DNA of 64,000 nt from Enterobacter hormaechei ATCC 49162. Its GTDB lineage: Bacteria > Pseudomonadota > Gammaproteobacteria > Enterobacterales > Enterobacteriaceae. The stretch is from positions 1,116,001 through 1,180,000 of the forward strand of contig NZ_MKEQ01000001.1 of assembly GCF_001875655.1 (NCBI RefSeq), written 5' to 3'. A program made the position numbers and the translations under genes. Position 1 is the stretch's first letter, and each line of letters begins with the position of its first letter. The notes beneath the pieces were generated by a model, which saw only the letters and a list, made by a program, of their open reading frames with translations, had not been told where the DNA came from and did no database searches. Positions 56,859 through 64,000 of the stretch are shown here, one piece after another.

Positions 56859-58913
56859 TTACGGCTTTCTCGCCACCGGTACGTCAATACTCTTCAAAAT
56901 ATCGACAAACACCGACGGCTCCTCTTTGTTAAACAACAGCCACACGCGATGGCGCGCGCGGGTTATCGCTACGTACAATAAACGCCGCTCCTCTGCATCC
57001 GGGAAATCTTCGGGAACAGGCAGTAACGCCTCTTCCATCACAGATTCCCGCGCCGGTGCCGGGAATCCGTCGCTCCCCTCTTTTAGCCCCACCACAATCA
57101 CGTAGTCGGCCTGCTGCCCTTTACTGGCGTGAATGGTCATAAAATCGAGCTGTAGTTTTGGCCAGCGCGTCGCCGCTTTTTCCAGCGCCGTCGGCTTCAG
57201 GTGGTGATAACGCGCCAGGACCAGAATGCGCTCATCCGGTTTCGCATAGCCGCTCAGTTTATCCAGCAGCGGTTCCAGCTGATCGTCCGCCAGCAGGGTG
57301 ACGGCCTTTTTATCCCCCGACGTCAGGCTGTTAAGCGGTTTCGACAGCTGGTGCGGGTTCTGCTGAATAAAACGGTTGGCTATTTCGCCAATCCGCGAGT
57401 TGAAGCGGTAGGTGGTGTCCAGATCGCTGCGATCGCCTTCCCCAAAATAGTGATGGAAGGCCGTCGTGAGAGAAAGCTGCGCCCCGCTGAAACGGTAGAT
57501 AGCCTGCCAGTCATCACCCACGGCAAACAGCGACGTGTGTTTATTCTGCGCCCGCAGCGCCGAAAGCAGCGCAGCGCGCTGCGGCGAGATATCCTGAAAC
57601 TCATCCACCAGAATGTGTTTCCACGGGCTGACGAAGCGCCCTTTCTCCAGAATGATAATGGCCTGATGGATCAGCCCGGAAAAGTCGACCGCGTTTTCGT
57701 CTTTCAGCGCGGTTTTCCACGCTTTTAGCATCGGTGCCATCAGCTTAACCCGCTTAGAAAACACGGCGCGGATAGACTCCGGTGCGCTTTCTATCATCTC
57801 TGCCTGAGATCCGCCATGCGTGCGCATCAGGCTTACCCACCGGTCGAGACGAGAACCCAGACGGCGCGCCAGCTTTTCATCCTGCCAGAAGCTGCCCTCT
57901 GGCACCTCCCAGTGGAGTTCCTCTTCAAGCCACTGACGCCAGCCTTTCGCCTGCGCCTTTTTTTCACTGCATTGCTGACGCCATGCCTTGATAAACAGCG
58001 CCTGGCGAGCCTGAGCATCATTCTCCAGTTTGCTGACAACAGGCACTTTTTTGCTGCCCTGTTGAATGATGTGTAACGCAAGGGAGTGGAAGGTGCGCGC
58101 CGAGATATCCTGGGTATGCAAACGCGCCTGAATGCGTTCATCCATTTCCTGCGCCGCCTTGCGGCCAAAGGCCAGCAATAAAATCTGGTCGGCAACCGCC
58201 TCGCCCGTCGTCAGAAGCCAGCCCGCGCGCGCCACCAGCACCGACGTTTTGCCGCTCCCGGCACCTGCCAGCACTAATAAAGAGTGCTCGCCATTCACCA
58301 CGGCGCGCGCCTGGGCAGGATTGAGGGGCGATGATTCCACCGTACTGAAGAAATCGGCATATTGCGTAAGCATCGCATCGGTCCAGGCCTGGTTGTGCGC
58401 CATTCGGCTTTTCTCGATATCGCTCAGCCATGCCTGACACTTCCGCCACGCGTCGCGGCAGTTATCAAACTCCTCAAGCCGCGCCACCGGTAAAGGCAAT
58501 GCCGTCAGCGCCTGGGCGATTTTTTGCTGAAGCCCGGCAGTTTGCTGGCGCGTCAGCCACCTCTGCTGAGTATTGCTTAGCGCGATATCATCCAGTACCT
58601 GTTGCAGCACCTGTGCGGCAATCACGCTCATCTCCTGGCTCCACTGCTGCCAGCGCGTGTTCAGATGATGGTGGAAGCGTTGGGTTTCCGCCCACTCGGT
58701 CCCGTGGAGTCGCACCACTTTTTCTTCTGGCAGAACGAACTCCAGTTCTCCCCAAACCAGCCCTCGCTTGCAGTGAATGGCCAGTAGCTGATTAAACGGA
58801 ATAAGGTATTCGTGGCGTTCACCGGACACTTTCACTCCCGCATTGAGGAGGACAACCTTGTCGTAAGGGTGTTGCGCCAGGCGTTTGCCCATTGAAGTTG
58901 CTTTCAGTTCCAT
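56859..58913 (-). CDS. helD: DNA helicase IV
   Basis: 684-residue UvrD-like superfamily 1 helicase, 3' to 5' polarity in E. coli. The ATG at 58913 gives the E. coli length; a start eight codons earlier lacks a ribosome site. Motifs: LVLAGAGSGKTSVLVA (Walker A, near 219), LVDEFQDISPQRAAL (Walker B), VGDDWQAIYRF, and MTIHASKGQQADYVIVVG near the C-terminal helicase motifs. It is implicated in recombination and repair. Confidence 0.95.
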   Translation of the reverse strand: MELKATSMGKRLAQHPYDKVVLLNAGVKVSGERHEYLIPFNQLLAIHCKRGLVWGELEFVLPEEKVVRLHGTEWAETQRFHHHLNTRWQQWSQEMSVIAAQVLQQVLDDIALSNTQQRWLTRQQTAGLQQKIAQALTALPLPVARLEEFDNCRDAWRKCQAWLSDIEKSRMAHNQAWTDAMLTQYADFFSTVESSPLNPAQARAVVNGEHSLLVLAGAGSGKTSVLVARAGWLLTTGEAVADQILLLAFGRKAAQEMDERIQARLHTQDISARTFHSLALHIIQQGSKKVPVVSKLENDAQARQALFIKAWRQQCSEKKAQAKGWRQWLEEELHWEVPEGSFWQDEKLARRLGSRLDRWVSLMRTHGGSQAEMIESAPESIRAVFSKRVKLMAPMLKAWKTALKDENAVDFSGLIHQAIIILEKGRFVSPWKHILVDEFQDISPQRAALLSALRAQNKHTSLFAVGDDWQAIYRFSGAQLSLTTAFHHYFGEGDRSDLDTTYRFNSRIGEIANRFIQQNPHQLSKPLNSLTSGDKKAVTLLADDQLEPLLDKLSGYAKPDERILVLARYHHLKPTALEKAATRWPKLQLDFMTIHASKGQQADYVIVVGLKEGSDGFPAPARESVMEEALLPVPEDFPDAEERRLLYVAITRARHRVWLLFNKEEPSVFVDILKSIDVPVARKP

Positions 58914-59035
58914 ATCCTGCCGGATCCACGAGGTCATAATTTGTCAGACAGTTTAACTGCCAGTTTTAAGGTGCTCCAGCCCAAAAAAACGTTACAATCA
59001 CCGGGCGTTAATCATATCGAAGGAAATGAGGGTTT

Positions 59036-59482
59036 ATGCGTACCGTTCTGAATGTGTTGAATTTTGTCCTTGGCGGTTTTGCCACCACCCTTTCCTGGCT
59101 TTTTGCCACCCTGGTGAGCGTCGTGCTCATCTTCACCCTTCCGCTGACGCGCTCCTGCTGGGAAATCACCAAACTGTCCCTCGTTCCTTATGGAAATGAA
59201 GCCGTACACGTGGATGAGCTGGAGCCGGAAAGAAAAAATGCTTTGATGAATACCGGCGGCACGCTGCTGAATATTCTGTGGCTGATCTTCTTTGGCTGGT
59301 GGCTGTGTCTGATGCATATCTTCGCCGGTATTGCCCAGTGCATTACGATTATTGGCATTCCGGTTGGCATCGCGAATTTCAAAATTGCCACCATCGCCCT
59401 GTGGCCGGTAGGACGCCGCGTTGTCCCGGTTGAAGTGGCACAAGCCGCGCGTGAAGCCAATGCCCGTCGTCGTTTTCAATAA
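59036..59482 (+). CDS. yccF: YccF family inner membrane protein
   Basis: 148-residue membrane protein with three or four hydrophobic segments in two YccF domains, each with a core like NVLNFVLGGFATTLSWLF and NILWLIFFGWWLCLMHIFAG. Function unknown. It precedes yccS by 18 bases, the E. coli arrangement. Confidence 0.93.
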   Translation: MRTVLNVLNFVLGGFATTLSWLFATLVSVVLIFTLPLTRSCWEITKLSLVPYGNEAVHVDELEPERKNALMNTGGTLLNILWLIFFGWWLCLMHIFAGIAQCITIIGIPVGIANFKIATIALWPVGRRVVPVEVAQAAREANARRRFQ

Positions 59483-59500
59483 TAAGGACTGGCCGCTCTC

Positions 59501-61663
59501 ATGCTAAGCCCCCTGCTTCGTCGCTATACATGGAACAGCAACTGGCTTTATAACGTCAGGATCTTTATCGCCCTCTGCGGCACCGCCGCGCTGCCGTGGT
59601 GGCTGAATGATGTGAAGCTCACCATCCCCCTCACGCTTGGGGTGGTGGCTGGTGCGCTGGCAGATCTCGATGACCGGCTGGCCGGTCGTTTGCGTAATCT
59701 GGTCATCACGCTGGTCTGCTTCTTTATTGCTTCCGCGTCCGTTGAGCTGCTTTTCCCCTGGCCCTGGCTGTTTGCCTTAGGGCTGACCGTCTCCACCAGC
59801 GGCTTCATTTTGCTCGGCGGCCTCGGGCAACGCTACGCCACTATCGCGTTCGGCGCCCTGCTGATTGCCATTTACACCATGCTGGGCGTCTCCCTTTACG
59901 ATCAGTGGTATCAGCAACCGGTCCTGCTGCTGTTGGGCGCTATCTGGTATAACCTGTTGACCTTAACCGGGCATCTTATTTTTCCGGTCCGTGCCTTACA
60001 GGACAACATTGCCCGCAGTTACGAACAGCTGGCCCACTATCTGGAGCTGAAATCCCGGCTGTTCGATCCGGATATCGAAGAGGACAGCCAGGCGCCACTG
60101 TACGATCTGGCGCTGGCAAATGGCCAGCTGGTCGCCACGCTGAATCAGACCAAAGCCTCTCTGCTCACCCGTCTGCGCGGCGATCGCGGTCAGCGCGGTA
60201 CCCGCCGCACACTGCACTACTACTTTGTCGCCCAGGATATTCACGAGCGCGCCAGCTCATCGCATGTGCAGTACGCTGACCTGCGCGAGAAATTCCGCTA
60301 CAGCGACGTGATGTTCCGTTTCCAGCGCCTGCTGTCGATGCAGTCTCAGGCCTGCCAGCAACTTGCGCGCTCAATACTGCTGCGCACGCCCTATCAGCAT
60401 GACCCTCGCTTTGAGCGCGCATTCAGTCATCTGGATGCAGCCCTCGATCGCGTTCAGGCCAGTGGGACATCGCCGGAACAGTTCAAAGCGCTGGGATTCC
60501 TGCTCAACAACCTGAGAGCCATCGATGCTCAGCTCGCCACCATTGAGTCTGAACAGGCAATGGCGATGCCGGGCAATGACGCTGACAACCAGCTTGCCGA
60601 TGACAGTCTGAACGGTTTCAGCGATATGTGGCTGCGCCTGAGCCGTCATTTTACCCCGGAATCCGCACTCTTTCGTCACGCAGTGAGGATGTCGCTGGTC
60701 CTGTGCGTGGGCTATGCCTTTATCCAGATCACGGGACTGCACCACGGCTACTGGATCCTGCTGACCAGCCTGTTCGTCTGCCAGCCGAACTATAACGCGA
60801 CCCGTCATCGCCTCGCGCTGCGTATTGTCGGGACATTAGTCGGGGTCGCTATCGGGCTGCCGGTGCTCTACTTTGTGCCATCGGTCGAAGGGCAACTGAT
60901 CCTGATTGTGATTACCGGCGTCTTGTTCTTCGCCTTCCGCAATGTGCAGTACGCCCACGCCACAATGTTCATCACGTTGCTGGTTCTGCTCTGCTTCAAT
61001 CTGCTGGGTGAAGGCTTTGAAGTGGCCCTCCCCCGCGTGATCGACACGCTTATCGGCTGCGCCATCGCCTGGGCGGCGGTGAGCTTTATCTGGCCGGACT
61101 GGCGTTTTCGAAATTTACCCCGCGTGTCCGACAGAGCAATGAACGCCAACTGCCGCTATCTGGATGCCATTCTTGAGCAGTATCATCAGGGTCGTGATAA
61201 CCGTCTGGCCTATCGGATTGCCCGTCGCGATGCGCATAACACTGACGCGGAGCTGGCTTCCGTTGTCTCGAATATGTCAACAGAGCCGCGCGCCACGGCA
61301 GAAATCCGGGAAACGGCCTTCCGCCTGCTGTGTCTGAACCATACGTTCACGAGCTATATCTCTACCCTTGGTGCCCACCGTGAGAAACTGACGAATCCGG
61401 GGATCCTGGCGCTACTGGACGACGCCGTTTGCTACGTTGATGATGCGCTTCATCATCAACCTGCGGATGAGCCACGGGTTCACCAGGCACTGGATGAGCT
61501 GGTGCAGCGTATCGCACACCTTGATCCTGGTACCGACAACAAAGCGCCGCTGGTCCTACAGCAAATTGGCCTGCTTATCGCTTTGCTGCCGGAAATTTGT
61601 CGACTGCGACAGCAGATTGCTACCTGGCGGAATGATGGCCCTGTGACTCAGGCAGCGCATTAA
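59501..61663 (+). CDS. yccS: YccS/YhfK family inner membrane protein
   Basis: 720-residue membrane protein with two groups of hydrophobic segments (about 20-170 and 390-530) separated and followed by large cytosolic helical regions. This is the FUSC/aromatic acid exporter-like architecture. Function unknown. Its last 44 bases overlap the end of the convergent sxy gene. E. coli YccS is 717 residues. Confidence 0.93.
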   Translation: MLSPLLRRYTWNSNWLYNVRIFIALCGTAALPWWLNDVKLTIPLTLGVVAGALADLDDRLAGRLRNLVITLVCFFIASASVELLFPWPWLFALGLTVSTSGFILLGGLGQRYATIAFGALLIAIYTMLGVSLYDQWYQQPVLLLLGAIWYNLLTLTGHLIFPVRALQDNIARSYEQLAHYLELKSRLFDPDIEEDSQAPLYDLALANGQLVATLNQTKASLLTRLRGDRGQRGTRRTLHYYFVAQDIHERASSSHVQYADLREKFRYSDVMFRFQRLLSMQSQACQQLARSILLRTPYQHDPRFERAFSHLDAALDRVQASGTSPEQFKALGFLLNNLRAIDAQLATIESEQAMAMPGNDADNQLADDSLNGFSDMWLRLSRHFTPESALFRHAVRMSLVLCVGYAFIQITGLHHGYWILLTSLFVCQPNYNATRHRLALRIVGTLVGVAIGLPVLYFVPSVEGQLILIVITGVLFFAFRNVQYAHATMFITLLVLLCFNLLGEGFEVALPRVIDTLIGCAIAWAAVSFIWPDWRFRNLPRVSDRAMNANCRYLDAILEQYHQGRDNRLAYRIARRDAHNTDAELASVVSNMSTEPRATAEIRETAFRLLCLNHTFTSYISTLGAHREKLTNPGILALLDDAVCYVDDALHHQPADEPRVHQALDELVQRIAHLDPGTDNKAPLVLQQIGLLIALLPEICRLRQQIATWRNDGPVTQAAH

Positions 61664-62246
61664 ACCACTCCGTAAGCTCCCGGCGAATATCCGCCGGGAG
61701 TGCCGCTTCATGTAGCCCTTCGATGGCCCCTTCCAGCGCGAACAATACCCGGATACTCAGCGCTTTATTTTTAGAGCGCATTTTCAGCCAGCTCGTTTTT
61801 GCCCCCAACTGTCGTAGCATCTCTTCGTTGGTGATGCCCGCCTCCATAAGCAGGACCTCAATCTGAAAGGTCAGGTTCGGCAGATCTTTAAGCCGGTTAC
61901 GCTGATGGCGCTGGTAGCGCTCTTTCCTGGCAGCATCGAGCGCAAACGAGGAGAGCTGAAGCAGTTTTTCCCTGTTTTGCCACAGGCCTTCATCCACACG
62001 GTAGTAATTAAGCAGCACAGGACGTCCTCGTTTCATCAGGGTCAGAAAAGAGGAGGCATTTTTTACACAGTATTTTGCACTTTGCTCACAAGCGCGAAGG
62101 TACAGCTCGCCGTCAGACACCATCGCGAACACCGCTTCATCCACGGCGAGGGTGTAGCCGCCAAACAGGGCGCGATGATGAATTTCACCCAGCGGAGAGA
62201 GGTATTCCTGCGATTGATAAATCCGCTCATAGGATATCTTTTTCAT
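61620..62246 (-). CDS. sxy: Competence regulator Sxy (TfoX)
   Basis: 208-residue TfoX-family activator that with CRP turns on CRP-S promoters, including DNA-uptake genes. The N-terminal domain (SYERIYQSQEYLSPLGEIHH; RALFGGYTLAVDEAVFAMVSDGELYLRA given by its ends) and the C-terminal TfoX domain (NEEMLRQLGAKTSWLKMR) are intact. The ATG at 62246 is favoured; an alternative start at 62267 adds seven residues. The 3' end overlaps yccS by 44 bases. The long leader toward sulA contains a perfect palindrome. Confidence 0.93.
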   Translation of the reverse strand: MKKISYERIYQSQEYLSPLGEIHHRALFGGYTLAVDEAVFAMVSDGELYLRACEQSAKYCVKNASSFLTLMKRGRPVLLNYYRVDEGLWQNREKLLQLSSFALDAARKERYQRHQRNRLKDLPNLTFQIEVLLMEAGITNEEMLRQLGAKTSWLKMRSKNKALSIRVLFALEGAIEGLHEAALPADIRRELTEWFNALPESQGHHSAR

Positions 62247-62289
62247 GATAATTCCATTAAAAATCATACAGTAAACACGATATTTCTTA

Positions 62290-62305
62290 CTAACGGATCC
62301 GTTAG
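62290..62305. promoter_or_regulatory. Perfect 16-base palindrome in the sxy leader
   Basis: CTAACGGATCCGTTAG is fully self-complementary and lies 44-59 bases upstream of the sxy ATG. It may be a protein operator or the base of an RNA hairpin (E. coli sxy mRNA has a structured leader). No known site was recognised. Confidence 0.45.
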
Positions 62306-62423
62306 CAGGAAAATAGGCAACTTATTGCCGTTGGGCAAGATGATTTTTTCAGGTTCACCAGGAATGGATGAAATTTGCGAGTCGCTTTCCGAAAATGAGG
62401 TTGATCTTTATGCACACAGGGGT

Positions 62424-62443
62424 TACTGTATATCCATACAGTA
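62424..62443 (+). promoter_or_regulatory. LexA (SOS) box of sulA
   Basis: TACTGTATATCCATACAGTA matches the LexA consensus TACTGTATATATATACAGTA in all but one or two positions, 20 bases before the sulA start. Confidence 0.93.
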
Positions 62444-62463
62444 ACTACAGGGCTGGAATGAAT

Positions 62464-62973
62464 ATGTACACTTCAGGCTATGCAAATCACTTAACACCTT
62501 TTTCTTCTGCCGCGGGCAATGCTGCGCAGAATTCTATCGGGCGTGTATCGACAGGGCTTATCAGTGAAGTGGTTTACCGTGAAGACCAGCCGCTGTTAAC
62601 ACAACTCTTACTCCTGCCGCTTTTGCAGCAGCTCGGGCAACAGTCTCGCTGGCAGCTCTGGCTGACGCCACAGCAAAAATTGAGCCGTGAATGGGTTCAG
62701 TCGGCTGGCCTGCCGCTGGCGAAGGTGATGCAGATTAATCAACTCTCCCCTTGCGATACGGTCGAGTCGATGGTTCGGGCATTACGTACCGGGAACTATA
62801 GCGTCGTGATTGGGTGGTTGCCTGAGGATCTGTCGCAAGAGGAACATTTGCGTCTGACTGAAGCTGCTGAAGAAGGTAACGCGATGGGCTTCATCATGCG
62901 ACCGGTTCGTGGAGATTCCTATCGCAGAGGACAACATCCCGGCTTAAAAATTCACTCAAATGTGTACCATTGA
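62464..62973 (+). CDS. sulA: SOS cell division inhibitor SulA
   Basis: 169-residue FtsZ inhibitor induced by DNA damage. The ATG at 62464 gives the E. coli length. Conserved core [20 protein letters not shown] near residue 34 and the FtsZ-binding region [19 protein letters not shown]. The C-terminal SNVYH end is the Lon recognition tail. The N-terminal 30 residues differ most from E. coli. The strong LexA box explains its control. Confidence 0.96.
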   Translation: MYTSGYANHLTPFSSAAGNAAQNSIGRVSTGLISEVVYREDQPLLTQLLLLPLLQQLGQQSRWQLWLTPQQKLSREWVQSAGLPLAKVMQINQLSPCDTVESMVRALRTGNYSVVIGWLPEDLSQEEHLRLTEAAEEGNAMGFIMRPVRGDSYRRGQHPGLKIHSNVYH

Positions 62974-63328
62974 GTCATTTTAAGAGTTTTCCTGGAATTT
63001 TTTTCGACCGCAGTATGCAAAAAAAGTTCAACGCGCCAAAACTGCGGCAAGGCTTGTCTGACGCGGTTCTCGTTAATTTTACTGCACAAAATTCATTCAA
63101 AAATTGTTAAATATTAGGTATACGGAACTTTTTTTTTCATATGCCTGACGGACTTCACACTTGTAAGTTTTCAGCTACGTTGTAGACTTTACATCGCCAG
63201 GGGTGCTCGGCCTAAGCCGAAGATATCGGTAGGTTTATATTTGACCACGCCCCCCGGTGAAGGATTTAACCGTGATTCCTCCGATGGAGATATTCATGGC
63301 AAATTTTGGATGATAACGAGGCGCAAAA
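62974..63328 (+). promoter_or_regulatory. ompA upstream region and long 5' leader
   Basis: 355 bases with no gene. The part from about 63195 to 63328 corresponds to the E. coli ompA leader, about 130 bases long, which stabilises the mRNA and has a 5' hairpin (CGGCCTAAGCCG near 63208-63219). Near the ATG, AACGAGGCGCAAAAAATG is the region targeted by the small RNA MicA in E. coli. AT-rich promoter sequence with many T runs lies near 63110-63140. Confidence 0.7.
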
Positions 63329-64000
63329 AATGAAAAAGACAGCTATCGCGATTGCAGTGGCACTGGCTGGCTTCGCTACCGTAGCGCAGGCCGCTCCGAA
63401 AGATAATACCTGGTATGCAGGTGGTAAACTGGGCTGGTCTCAGTTCCATGACACCGGTTGGTACAACAGCAGCCTGAACAACGATGGCCCTACTCACGAG
63501 AGCCAGCTGGGTGCAGGTGCGTTCGGTGGCTATCAGGTTAACCCATATGTTGGCTTTGAAATGGGTTACGACTGGTTAGGTCGTATGCCTTACAAAGGCG
63601 ACAACGTAAATGGCGCTTTCAAAGCTCAAGGCGTACAGCTGACCGCTAAACTGGGTTACCCAGTAACTGACGATCTGGACGTGTACACCCGTCTGGGCGG
63701 CATGGTATGGCGTGCAGACTCCAGCAACAGCATCGCTGGTGACGACCACGACACGGGTGTTTCCCCAGTATTCGCTGGCGGCGTTGAGTGGGCAATGACC
63801 CGTGACATCGCTACCCGTCTGGAATACCAGTGGGTTAACAACATCGGTGACGGTGCTACCGTTGGCGTTCGTCCAGACAACGGCATGCTGAGCGTTGGTG
63901 TTTCTTACCGTTTCGGTCAGCAGGAAGATGCGCCAGTCGTAGCTCCAGCACCGGCTCCAGCTCCAGAAGTACAGACCAAGCACTTCACTCTGAAGTCTGA
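63329..64000 (+). CDS. ompA: Outer membrane protein A, N-terminal part, cut by window edge
   Basis: First 224 codons of OmpA. The ATG at 63329 (AGGCG upstream) opens a frame with signal peptide 1-21 (ending AQA) and mature start [20 protein letters not shown]. The eight-stranded barrel follows, with variable loops (for example [20 protein letters not shown]), ending [15 protein letters not shown]. The Ala-Pro hinge (APAPAPAPE) then leads toward the periplasmic peptidoglycan-binding domain, which is outside the window. Loop sequences fit Enterobacter-group OmpA as I recall it. Confidence 0.97.

Overview
The window reads as chromosomal DNA of an Enterobacter-type enterobacterium (Enterobacter cloacae complex or a close relative). 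Nearly every protein resembles its Escherichia coli K-12 counterpart at the level I remember, and gene order follows the E. coli 22-24 minute region in inverted orientation, from opgGH through csg, efe, put, rut, agp and ycc genes to sulA and ompA. Species assignment is inference. Coding DNA is GC-rich and tightly packed, and I see no transposase, integrase, prophage or CRISPR array.

Layout: (1) 1-4.9 kb: osmoregulated periplasmic glucan genes opgH (cut by the window edge), opgG and opgC, then the macrodomain gene ymdB. (2) 5-9.9 kb: the complete curli system, csgBAC and csgDEFG transcribed divergently from a 745-base control region, with a ymdA-like gene downstream of csgC. (3) 9.9-12.8 kb: ycdZ, ycdY, ycdX and ghrA. 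(4) 13-16.3 kb: two near-identical tRNA-Ser(GGA) genes, each with its own promoter and terminator, enclosing a LysR regulator, a pirin and a YcaC-like hydrolase. (5) 16.3-24.8 kb: an alanine/glycine:Na+ symporter, phoH, the EfeUOB iron importer with an uninterrupted efeU, a CNT nucleoside transporter and a small lipoprotein. (6) 24.8-37.7 kb: putP/putA proline catabolism, an LprI-like protein, and rutR with rutABCDEFG for pyrimidine nitrogen use. (7) 37.7-44.3 kb: a GNAT/DUF1778 toxin-antitoxin pair, a DMT exporter, ymdF, wrbA-yccJ, agp, a DedA protein, and a short MgtE-family Mg2+ transporter behind an M-box riboswitch. (8) 44.3-49.9 kb: two tRNA-Ser(TGA) genes enclosing a LuxR-type regulator, an MscS-family channel and a three-gene metal/metallophore-type ABC importer preceded by a near-perfect Zur box. 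(9) 50-64 kb: an OppA-like binding protein, yccA, tusE, yccX, rlmI, hspQ, yccU, yccT, mgsA, helD, yccF, yccS, sxy, sulA and the start of ompA.

The most notable feature is that two different serine tRNA genes have each been duplicated around a small accessory islet with no recombinase. The second islet carries the putative Zur-controlled importer, whose ATPase reading frame runs through the tRNA terminator and stops inside the tRNA gene. Other points of interest are the M-box/truncated MgtE pair, a family of GC-rich palindromic repeats (one of which supplies the C-terminus of a protein), and a run of hairpins after the second tRNA-Ser(GGA). Many regulatory sites fit the known control of their genes: a RutR box, PutA GTTGCA sites, a Fur box, a CpxR box before yccA, a LexA box before sulA, and an OmpR-type site before csgD.
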